Position numbers and translations under genes: made by a program. From the NCBI GenBank assembly GCA_008828725.1, contig MEHQ01001138.1:367448-431447 (forward strand): a stretch of 64,000 nucleotides of DNA, written 5' to 3'. This DNA comes from Saccharina japonica (lineage: Eukaryota > Sar > Phaeophyceae > Laminariales > Laminariaceae). Shown here piece after piece: positions 55,821 through 64,000 of the stretch. The notes beneath the pieces were generated by a model that saw only the letters and a program-made list of their open reading frames with translations, had not been told where the DNA came from and made no database searches. Each line of letters starts with the position of its first letter. Position 1 is the stretch's first letter.

Positions 55821-56570
55821 GGGGCCCCTTCGGTCATGATGAAACACGAGTCTTTCATCGTTGAAAAATATATATTTTTCGTTTTTTTACAGCAGCAATA
55901 CTATTTCTGGTATAATAACACCATATCAGTACTCCTTACGGAAAACGGTATAGCTCCAGTTCTAATGCTCAGTATTTCGCCCATACAGTATGTGCAAAGA
56001 GCCTAGACCATGGTCAACATTTGTGTCTCGGGAGGCATATCGATCAGACGCCTTGGTCGTCACGAAAAGTGCCTCTAAAGATGAACCTTTCGTTGGTCAA
56101 CATTTGTGTCTCGGGAGGCATATCGATCAGACGCCTTGGTCGTCACGAAAAGTGCCTCTAAAGATGCACATTTCCTTTTGCAAAGAGCCTAGACCATGGT
56201 CAACATTTGTGTCTCCGGAGGCATATCGATCAGATGCCTTGGTCGTCACGAAAAGTGCCTCTAAATATGCACATTGGACCATGGTCAACATTTGTGTCTC
56301 GGGCGGCATATCGATCAGACGCCTTGGTCGTCACGAAAAGTGCCTCTAAAGATGCACATTTTTACACAAATGTTGACCATGGTTTAGGCTCTTTGCAAAT
56401 ACTCTATGGGCGAAATAGTGAGCATTAGAACTGGAGCTATGCCGTTTTCGGTAAGGAGTACTGATATGGTGTTATTATACCAGAAATAGTATTGCTGCTG
56501 TAAAAAAAACGAAAAATATATATTTTTCAACGATGGAAGACTCGTGTTTCATCATGACCGAAGGGGCCCC
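55821..56570. mobile_element. piggyBac-like MITE with about 210-bp inverted ends
   Basis: TTAA stands on both sides (55817-55820 and 56571-56574). The ends GGGGCCCCTTCGGTCATGAT and their reverse complement open inverted arms reaching about 56033 and 56362. The centre holds four direct copies (starting about 56010, 56094, 56197 and 56282) of GGTCAACATTTGTGTCTCGG...AAAAGTGCCTCTAAAGATG. TTAA insertion with GGGG/CCCC-type ends fits piggyBac. There is no transposase. The arms remain nearly identical, so this is a fairly young copy. Confidence 0.75.
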
Positions 56571-56799
56571 TTAATATAATAATATATGTCATGCAATGAA
56601 AATGCAGTAAACAACGCCAGCCCTAGGGGGCATACAGGCATATCATACCGTGCACACGCCAGCTAGTTGGTTGCGCCGCCCTCGACCCCGACCGGGGCTT
56701 TGAACACCCCGACCGGGGCTTTGTACCGCACATTAGTGGCTACCACAGCTGACCACAGGTAGGTGTTATTGACTACCTGGTATTAAATACTGCTGTGTT

Positions 56800-57025
56800 G
56801 CACGCGATTGCGCACGCTCGCACGCAACGGCATGCAAATTACAGTTGCTGTGCACGTACGGCATGGTGCAACTCGTATGCTGCTTAAACGTTGCATGCAA
56901 ATGCGCGCAAGTGCGTGCAACGGCGAGTGTACGCAGCGAGTTCATGCAATTTCGTGCATGAAGTATTATTGCAGCTTGCGAGTGCACGCAATTTCGTGCA
57001 ACTTGAATGCAAGTTGACTGCAAGG
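56800..57025. repeat. Cryptic repeat of TGCA-centred words
   Basis: Words such as GCATGCAAAT, GTGCGTGCAA, GAGTGCACGCAATT and TTTCGTGCA(A/T) occur more than a dozen times in 220 bp on both strands. There is no fixed period. Frames in it are open but Cys/Ala/His-rich by the repeat. Confidence 0.65.
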
Positions 57026-57471
57026 TTCAAGCTTCAGTACAGGATGGTTGGATGCGCCTTTCTTGAATCAAATGAATAATACTATTAATACACTACTACT
57101 ACTGTACTCCCGTTTAGCAATGTTTGGCTGACGATCGATGGTGTCAATTTTTGCGGCGCGGCGATGTTTCCTGCTTGACTTTGTTGCTGTATTTTGTTGT
57201 TGTTTTTTTCATCGCCCGATTTTGATGGCTAGCGCACGACGGCCAACCCTCCGATCACCCCTATACGGAGCCCTGCTGACGCTTACCCCAACCTCGATCC
57301 TAGCGCCAACCCTAGCCTCAACCCCAACTCCAACCGAAGAGGCGCGTGCTTGGTTGTTGGGCTTGGTCAATCTGTGCTCGGAAATACTCTAGGTCGCGGT
57401 GTGCTGGGAAATACTCCAAGTCACTGGCTGTGGTTGGGAACTACCTACTGACTGTATCAACTGTTGTTGTA

Positions 57472-57638
57472 CAGGCCCGCTGATAAGAAACCAGAAGTCG
57501 GGCTTAGGCTGACTTTCTTATGTTAGAAAGGGGTGTGTCCCACACTAACTTCAGTATAATAGCTGTCGACTTTCTTATTTTCCCCGTAATGTTTAGGCTG
57601 AGTTTCTTGTTGGGCACTTTCTTATGAGAAGGCCGGTA
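57472..57638. mobile_element. MITE, TACCGGCCCGCTCATAAGAAA family, copy 3
   Basis: CAGGCCCGCTGATAAGAAAC at the left is inverted at the right as CTTATGAGAAGGCCGGTA. Internal GTCGGGCTTAGGCTGACTTT and AATAGCTGTCGACTTTCTTA match the copies at 3546 and 29425. Length is about 167 bp. Confidence 0.65.
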
Positions 57639-58272
57639 GTGTAAGTCGCTGTGCTTCGGAAAGATTCTCTAATTCGCCGTGTTAGGAACAAATCAGCTGT
57701 ATACAATAGTGAGCAGGTCGCTGCGTGCAGCGGAGCAAGTACATACTGCCATGAGCCTTGCGCTTGCCTGAACTTGTGTGCAGTTGTATGCCAATGTCAC
57801 AGCAAACCTCTCATTTCATGAAAGCTTTGTGTCACTTGTATAGACAACTCAAATAGCGCGATTGCGTGATACTGCTGACTACTGTACATAGTGTCTGTTA
57901 CGCCCGCCTCCATCAATGTTCATCCGCCCCCAAAACCACAACCAACACCATTCGACACCATTCAGCAACGATTTAAGAGACTATACCCACCACCCACAGG
58001 TTATCCAGAGGCAAGACCTCCCGCCCTACGATAGACATTACCCCTCGGCCACTATACTACAGCAGTACTCCACTACTATTGTTACTACAAACCTGCCTGG
58101 TACGTCGTCAGGACTGGATATATATCTGCCCCCGGCAATCTCGGCAACTCGTTCTTCGTGGTGACGTCGGTGGGAGTTTCCGTTTTGCGTTTCATTCGAT
58201 CCGTTTGCTGCGTCAATTGGTTTCAGTGTATAGGGTTCCTTTGATCCGCTTGCTACGTCAATTGGTTTTATC

Positions 58273-58820
58273 CAGCGCGCGTAAATCCGCCCTGCAGGGC
58301 GGATTTGCGAGATCTGCCTCGCGACGCGTGCTACGGTAGAGGTAGCACTTTTTGGCCGAATCGTTTTCTGAACGATCGGGCTCCTCAACCCAAATTCGTC
58401 GGACTTTCATTTTTGTGACGAATAATGTTTCCGAGTATACTTCGGTCATGATATTTCGCGTCCGGCAGCGCTTTTATTTTGCTCCAAAATTATGTTTTCG
58501 GTGAGGTATGACGCTCCTTAAGTGAAGAACTCAGAAAAAACTTGGTGCACCTCTATCGTAGCATGCGTCTCGCTTTTTTATACTGTTTTTAGTGGGGGGC
58601 ATTTTTTTACATTTTTGTTTTTTTAATTCAACACTACTAACCCTAACTCTAACCCCCAACAACGACATCGATTGGTATATCGTGGGTTGGGGTTAGGATT
58701 AGGGTTAGGGTTAGGGTTAATTTTTTAGAAAAATGTAAAAAATGTCCCACACTAAAAACAGTATAAAAAAGCGAGGCAGATCTCATAAATCCGCTCTGCA
58801 GGGCGGATTTACGAGCACTG
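58273..58820. mobile_element. Mutator-like MITE with nested palindromes and telomere-like repeats
   Basis: The 9-bp GGTTTTATC flanks both ends (58264-58272 and 58821-58829). The ends CAG(C/T)GC(G/T)CGTAAATCC are inverted and continue into a 24-bp palindrome (AAATCCGCCCTGCAGGGCGG ATTT at 58286-58309, copy with one change at 58789-58812) and GAGATCTGCCTCG. Within it a second inverted pair (58569-58635 and 58720-58775) surrounds (C)TAACCCTAAC-type and GGTTAGGGTTAGGGTTAGGG repeats in opposite directions. No coding region. A 9-bp duplication suggests a Mutator-type element. Confidence 0.75.
58690..58720 (+). repeat. Interstitial TTAGGG telomere-like repeats
   Basis: About five TTAGGG/TTAGGA units run here, with the inverted counterpart CTAACCCTAACTCTAACCC at 58636-58658. 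They are part of the fold-back element, not a chromosome end. Confidence 0.85.
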
Positions 58821-59289
58821 GGTTTTATCGTATAGATCGACTACAACAGCAGTAGTACGTAACATTGCCGTATAGTCTTAAACACTTTGAGTGCAACTAC
58901 AGCAGTAGTACCGTACTGAATACCAATAATGGCTCACGGTTTGTTTGTTTGTTTTCCTTTGTGCCGCGGTCTGTAGGCATCTCCTGCATACATAACACCA
59001 ACGACGTGAGACTTGCGGCTACATATTATCTCATAGTGCCGTGCCAGGTATGCCCTTGGGTATGCAGGTGTGGCAATCCCCGGACAGGTGGGCGACACCT
59101 CGCCGAACCCCCCCAAACGCGCCAAGTGCATTCAACTGCAGCACTGTCTGTATACTTTGTATGTGGCGGTGATACTCTTTTGTCTCTGTTGACTTTATAC
59201 CTGAAGTACAATCCTTCCAGTGCATGCACCACACTGATCTCATCAGCACGACAACCAGCGCGCGTGACTAATTTCTGCCAGTGGTAGTA

Positions 59290-60140
59290 GATACTGATGG
59301 CGTTGAAGGCTGTTCACGCTAACCGTTCGATGCACAGCCACACGAGAGCACGACGGTGCAACACCGCCTTGGGCGTGCACCTCGACTAAGTAAATGTAGT
59401 TTACCATCAGACTGACGCAGTGCAGTCACTCATTTCCTTTCTTCGTTAGATTCCCGTCAATTTGATGCGGTGCTTTCTCACCCATCCATTCATTTGCCGT
59501 CGTGCTTTTATCGAAGCATGCCATGCTATTGTAGTCTGCGTGTACAACCACGATATGATACACAGTAGCATTTTAGTTGTATTTTGAATGTTCTACTTGG
59601 TACCCCGTTTTGCGCTCCATATATCAACTGGTATTATTCACCAATCAATCAATGTTGACGGACATATATATGCAGTGGTCGTTTAGTCTTTAAATTTCAA
59701 CGCAACGGTCCTTGCAGGTCTGCCCTGACGGGTATCGATTTGTATCCTGTCCTTTCGTAGTTGATCGGGTCCGATAGGCAGAACACGTAGGCCTGGCAAG
59801 AGGATGATTTCACGAGCAGACTGCATCCGAGTCCGTCGAGTACCTCCCACTTGTTGTTTCGCTCGCTCGATATTCTTTTTGTTGCGTTGCCCCATGTGGT
59901 TTGCCGCTTGCAGGCGGAGGAAGTCGATACTTTCTCCAGGCAGTACAAGCACAGATGATATTCATTATATCATATATATACATATACTGAGTCGTACAGT
60001 AGAGTACATACAGGTGACGACGAACGGCGTAGAAATTGAAGACGGCCCCGCTTTAAAACAAAACACGACCGACTTAACCATCTACATACATACAGTATAA
60101 AGACGAGTGCGGCGGGAACAAGTACAGCAGTACACCATAT
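59290..60140. other. No recognisable gene
   Basis: The minus strand at 59683-59952 stays open in two frames without domains. TATATATACATATA lies near 59970. I see no element ends. Confidence 0.4.
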
Positions 60141-60149
60141 AACACGGAA

Positions 60150-60660
60150 GAAAGCACACCCCGGTGATAACAAGTTGACGTTTAAAAATATTATCACCGG
60201 GTGTGCTGTTGTGGGGGGGTGTGGCATGTGTGATAATCACCATGCACGGTAGCCCCACAGCTAGGGGGTGTGGTGACGGGGGTGTGTGGTATTGAGGGGA
60301 TGTGGTATTGAGGGTGTGTGCTAACGGTAAGTGATAATTGCTATACCTAAGGAGCGCTACCGTTAGCAATGATCACGACATCTATTCGCCCTAGTAGTGT
60401 TAACAACCCGGCGCCGGTGGTTGGGGCGTAGGGCACAGTAGGAGGAGGATTCGTATCAAGTGTTATGGATGAATGATATCCACCAGGCGGTGTGATAATT
60501 TTGGCGTTTGATGCTGGTTTCAGACGCACCTCCGTAGGGGGTGTGGTATTCAACGTACCCCCGGTGATAAAGCGACGATAAAAATACAGCCCAAAAAATA
60601 CATCACCGGGCGTGCTCATGTAGGGGGGTGTGGTACCTAAGGGGGGTGTGCATTCTTCCG
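60150..60660. repeat. G-rich repeat cluster (CCGGTGATAA ... ATCACCGGG, GGGGGTGTGG)
   Basis: The block CCCCGGTGATAA...ATCACCGGG(T/C)GTGCT...GGGGGGTGTGG occurs at 60160-60225 and again at 60558-60635. Each has its own short inverted repeat (CCGGTGAT / ATCACCGG). More GGGGGTGTGGT and TGTGGTATTGAGGG words lie between, with a GCTAACGGTA / TACCGTTAGC inverted pair (60320-60369). No coding region. Confidence 0.65.
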
Positions 60661-61434
60661 TGTTAAACGGTAGGACTCTGTATCTCCTTTGTTGACACGG
60701 TGCGGTTCTACTTGTATCGTTATAGGGTGCGGCGCGCGGCGTCTTTTCCCGCTTTTCCCGCGTTTTACTGAATGCCATCGCACTGCACGAGTTGGAACCG
60801 CACAGCGCACTGCGTGCACTACTGGGTGAAAAACAACACGCAACATCCGCACCCCGCCGTCGTGTGCAAAACAAAAACCCATACCGAGATCTGTTTTTTT
60901 TTTACAGCGAAAATAGACAATACCCTATTACGGGGGGCCATACATACTTTAATAGTTTAATCGAGGGTGGTCGAATTTTTTGTTTTCGACACCTCACGTC
61001 AAATTGTTCAACTTTTACGTTTTGACAGGGGGGGGGGGTACCTGAGACCATCCCCTCCCTCTACGCCTACACAAAACCTATATAAAACTGAACACAGGGG
61101 ACGGTAGAGGGCCGTCCCCCCCCCCTGCTTGATACAAGGCCTTCCATACTACTACAATACCAGGGGCGGCCGCAGGCCTATGAGCTGCAGCTGCGTAGAG
61201 GCAGCGATGCTGCAGCAGGAGAGTCGAGGGAGAGTAGTGAGCGGTACAAAGGAGCTATGAGCTCGATCGAAGGTGGACCAGAAGGTCCCGAAGAGCCGTG
61301 GGAGTCCACAGGCTTGGATGGATAAGCCACTGCCCGAAGAAGGTCGCGACGGACGGGGCCTCTGTATCAGTCAGTCAGTCTAGGAAGTGGTCGACGCCTT
61401 GATGCCCTATACTCGCCTTGCCCACCTATATCGC

Positions 61435-61690
61435 TCACAAGGGCTCCGCTGCGCGGGCGGCTAACGCCGCCCGCTCCGCTCGCGGAAGGAAGAATGGAAC
61501 NGAATGTGAAAAGCGTAAAACAGAAACAAATATTATTCTGGCTGCAACTGGCGACTTGATAATGCCAAGAGCTCCTCATATATATGTATGACGGCAAATA
61601 CAGGACAGAAACGAAAATGGGAATATCTACAGTATACAAGGGGGGCTTCGCCGCGGCGGGCTGACGCCCGCCTGCGGCTTCGCGCAATTC
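61435..61690. other. Two short GC-rich inverted segments
   Basis: GCGGGCGGC / GCCGCCCGC at about 61454-61476 and GGCGGGC / GCCCGCC at about 61655-61671 form small hairpins in otherwise AT-rich sequence. A single N is at 61501. Confidence 0.45.
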
Positions 61691-62597
61691 CCGTAACGGC
61701 GAAGAAGAGAGGTAGGAATACTAAAAAATAAGCTTAATTAGGGACGAACAAAAGCTAATTTACTGCCAAGGGGTGTACAGTAATACATCGAACATCTTAC
61801 TAATGAGAAACAATAAATATAACCCAGGCTGGGTTTTTTTTTTTTTTCCAGAGGGTGCGTCCTACCTAACTTCATAAAACGGTTCCCGAAATTTCTTATT
61901 TCCTTGGAAATATTAGGCTGGGTTCTTATCACTGTCCTGTACTGATGATTTCAACAACAAATTGTCGTTCGTACCGTACTGAGTATGTATATTCATATAT
62001 AATAAAAACATATTGATGGTAAGTGATACTGTATCGAAGACACCGGGATGACATACAAAAGCAGCGCAACACAACGTACGAAGGCCATTAATGTTACACA
62101 TACATACACGCATATACGAGAGAGCCACATGCACATACCTGGTATTATATTACGTACTATTAACATGGTACCCCGAACCATGCCAGGGCGGGGCCGGTAT
62201 AATGCGGGCAAAAACAAAAATAGCCGAAATAATAACTGGGCCACGATCCACACCTATGATATAACGCAAAATGCGACTGATCAGGCAAGTTGACACACGC
62301 AGTCAACCACGTACCAACCGACCCACCGACACCCGCCCACACCACCATCGTCCACCCAACACCCTACCCACCACCGCCACACCAACACGTCACCCACTCA
62401 CGTACTCACCCACACCCACTCACCTCACACCCACCCACCCACACCGACCCACCCACCAACCACACACGACGTACCGTACGCACCAACCGATCGACACACG
62501 TACCAACCGATCCACCCACCACCACAAACAACAACAACAGCAGTGTGAAACTAAAGTATACAGCAGCACCAGTACGTACAGCAATAATAGTAGTAGC

Positions 62598-62632
<35 letters not shown>

Positions 62633-62634
<2 letters not shown>

Positions 62635-62735
62635 CGGAGGACCATAGTAAATAGGACCATTTTTTTTTAGTAAAAATAGTCAAATCTATAGGTTTTTGTG
62701 TGCAGCGTAGGTCCTATTTACTATGATCCCCGGGA
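62633..62735. mobile_element. Small MITE, TATTACGG family, copy 2
   Basis: Ends TACGGAGGACCATAGTAAAT AGGACC and AGGTCCTATTTACTATGATC CCCG are inverted repeats. It is inserted within repeat copy B beside TAG triplets. About 103 bp, non-coding. Confidence 0.75.
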
Positions 62736-62755
62736 ATAGTAGTAGTAGTGGTGGT

Positions 62756-62860
62756 ATTACGGAGGACCATAGTTAATGACCTGCGGTATACACAAAAGCC
62801 TAAATTTTTCCCTATTTTTGCTAACGATATTTGGTCCTATTTACTATGGTCCCCCGTAAT
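62756..62860. mobile_element. Small MITE, TATTACGG family, copy 3
   Basis: Ends ATTACGGAGGACCATAGT and ACTATGGTCCCCCGTAAT are inverted repeats of 18 bp with one mismatch. The interior differs from copy 2, so they are two separate insertions 20 bp apart and not a simple duplication. Confidence 0.75.
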
Positions 62861-63129
62861 AGTAGTAGTAGTAGTATATAACCCATGCACAGCAGCAACA
62901 GTAACAGCAGCAGCAGCAACAGCAGCAGTCCAGAAAGTATAGCAGCAAGTACGTACGTAAAGCGGACAAAAACAAAATGCCGGCATGGATGCGCAGCCCT
63001 TGTACGTACAGCAGTGTTTTTTTTTTTTCTTTTTTGGTCGATTTTATTACGAAACCGGCATACTGCATAGTCGTGAAGATCCGAAACGACATCATCACTA
63101 CCGAAGCGCATTAAATAGTAAGGATTTTA

Positions 63130-64000
63130 ACAGCAGTACCGAGGTGAGCATACATGAATGTGTAACACTTCGTATGATACTCACTTTAAGTAAGCAGTAC
63201 TCGGGTACGACGAGTATATAACTCGTATGCTACGATCGAGCAGCATCAAACTATACGACGTACGTACATACGTACATACGTACATACTACAGATCATACA
63301 TATGACACTACTAATAGTGCCGATACTACTGCTGCTGCTGTTGTGTACGAGTATAATATGTATGTCGAGATGTATCTGTCCCGGTGCTTGTTCGACGGCG
63401 GTACGTTCGTGTATCAGAGGTATAAGGTACGTCGTACTCAATACAAACCAAGTATCAAATCGTCAACACAAGAACGGAATCTTGTGATCTTGGACTGCTT
63501 GTAAGATCACGGATAAAAAAAAAAGAGCGTGGTGTTTTGTATGTGCGCTTTCCATATTCTTGGTAAACGTTGCTGTAGCGCCCACGCCCGCATGTCCACG
63601 CCCGCGAGCGCACGCGAGGCCCTGCCCGGTACTATATCCAGGCACACACCGACCACTATCATACTGCTGAGATACCACGCACGTACGTATGAATACTGTA
63701 CGATATACATCGCATATTAAAATTACCATGTATACTTGATACTCTGTTACTGCTTGAAGCGGTACTGGTACTCGTACATATAATACGTACGTGTATATCC
63801 GCAGTAAAAGAAGCCGGTACGATAAAATTCCGGAGTTGGTCGTCTACATAAAAAAACGGAATCTTGAATAATGCGGTTCGCGTGATAGAACAAAAAAAAC
63901 ATGTACTGGTTGGTATGGTATGTGCACGTGACAAAAGGGCATGTATCCTGGAAAAATCGCAGCCCCGTGAGACATGAGTGGGCACGGCCGAGACCGCCCT
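63130..64000. other. No recognisable gene
   Basis: TACGTACA microsatellite at 63255-63290 and short overlapping frames on both strands. I see no RNA gene or element ends. Confidence 0.4.

Larger units (their letters stand above)
62168..63128 (+). repeat. Large dispersed repeat, copy B
   Basis: It starts GGTACCCCGAACCATGCCAG GGCGGGGCC like copy A (27087) and shares the later blocks in order, ending AAACGACATCATCAC..CCGAAGCGCATT. It contains two small MITEs (62633-62735, 62756-62860), CACCCAC-type tracts (62330-62530) and TAG runs that copy A lacks. Confidence 0.7.

Noticed and set aside
58636-58720. Chromosome end suggested by TTAGGG repeats
   Set aside because: The repeats are few, face both directions and lie inside an element with target duplications.
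1-64000. LTR retrotransposons, Polintons or other virus-like elements
   Set aside because: No reverse transcriptase, integrase, protease, capsid or polymerase motifs and no long direct terminal repeats with a primer site were found.

Overview
The window is nuclear DNA from a eukaryote with spliced genes, long introns and very many repeats. The exons have GTGAGT/GTAAGT-type donors and pyrimidine-CAG acceptors, and introns run to about 1 kb. CAG/CTG triplets, TACGTAC/TACCAGGTA words and TTAGGG-type hexamers are common. This style fits a stramenopile alga, perhaps a brown alga. That is an inference from style, not a marker-gene identification. There are no rRNA genes, no organelle genes, no CRISPR arrays, and no recognisable reverse transcriptase, integrase or capsid genes. 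An 831-base run of N (28091-28921) and single N positions at 51941 and 61501 mark gaps or ambiguous bases.

The best-supported gene lies on the + strand from 9.2 to 20.0 kb. At least ten exons, mostly phase 0, encode a chromatin-type protein. It has a BAH domain, a basic and serine-rich linker, an ELM2-like segment, a SANT domain split across two exons (ending PGKTPSQ / VLSFYYRYM), and a long disordered Arg/Asp/Gly-rich tail. The order BAH-ELM2-SANT is that of MTA/RERE-type co-repressor subunits. The first exons upstream of the BAH domain were not found. Other possible genes are a charged coiled-coil ORF (23.7 kb), a coiled-coil ORF followed by a Pro/Glu/Gln-rich ORF (43.0-44.2 kb) and a Cys-rich spliced gene (49.6-50.7 kb), plus weaker candidates at 20.9, 30.0 and 48.9 kb.

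The rest is mostly repeats, chiefly non-autonomous DNA transposons. Several have visible ends. Two head-to-tail PIF/Harbinger-like copies with 21-bp ends and TTA/TAA flanks lie at 1.05-2.70 kb, and a fragment lies at 34.0 kb. Two elements carry 9-bp target duplications like Mutator elements (54.86-55.51 kb and 58.27-58.82 kb). A 750-bp element with about 210-bp inverted ends sits between TTAA sites like piggyBac (55.82-56.57 kb), with a related fold-back at 41.6-42.7 kb. A 516-bp element with CAGGG ends is packed with a satellite (25.76-26.28 kb). Two small MITE families and a tRNA-like SINE head (26.72 kb) are also present.

Large structures include a 1.46-kb palindrome with an N at its axis (51.2-52.7 kb), a 2.1-kb array of an 11-bp unit containing CCATGG (36.2-38.3 kb) with a short reverse-orientation array nearby, a TTAGCG-like hexamer array (7.5-7.9 kb) and a duplicated repeat of about 0.9 kb (27.1-28.0 and 62.2-63.1 kb). 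The most interesting points are the SANT/BAH gene, the transposon-captured satellite arrays (TIR elements whose interiors are tandem repeats), and the telomere-like repeats inside a Mutator-like element.
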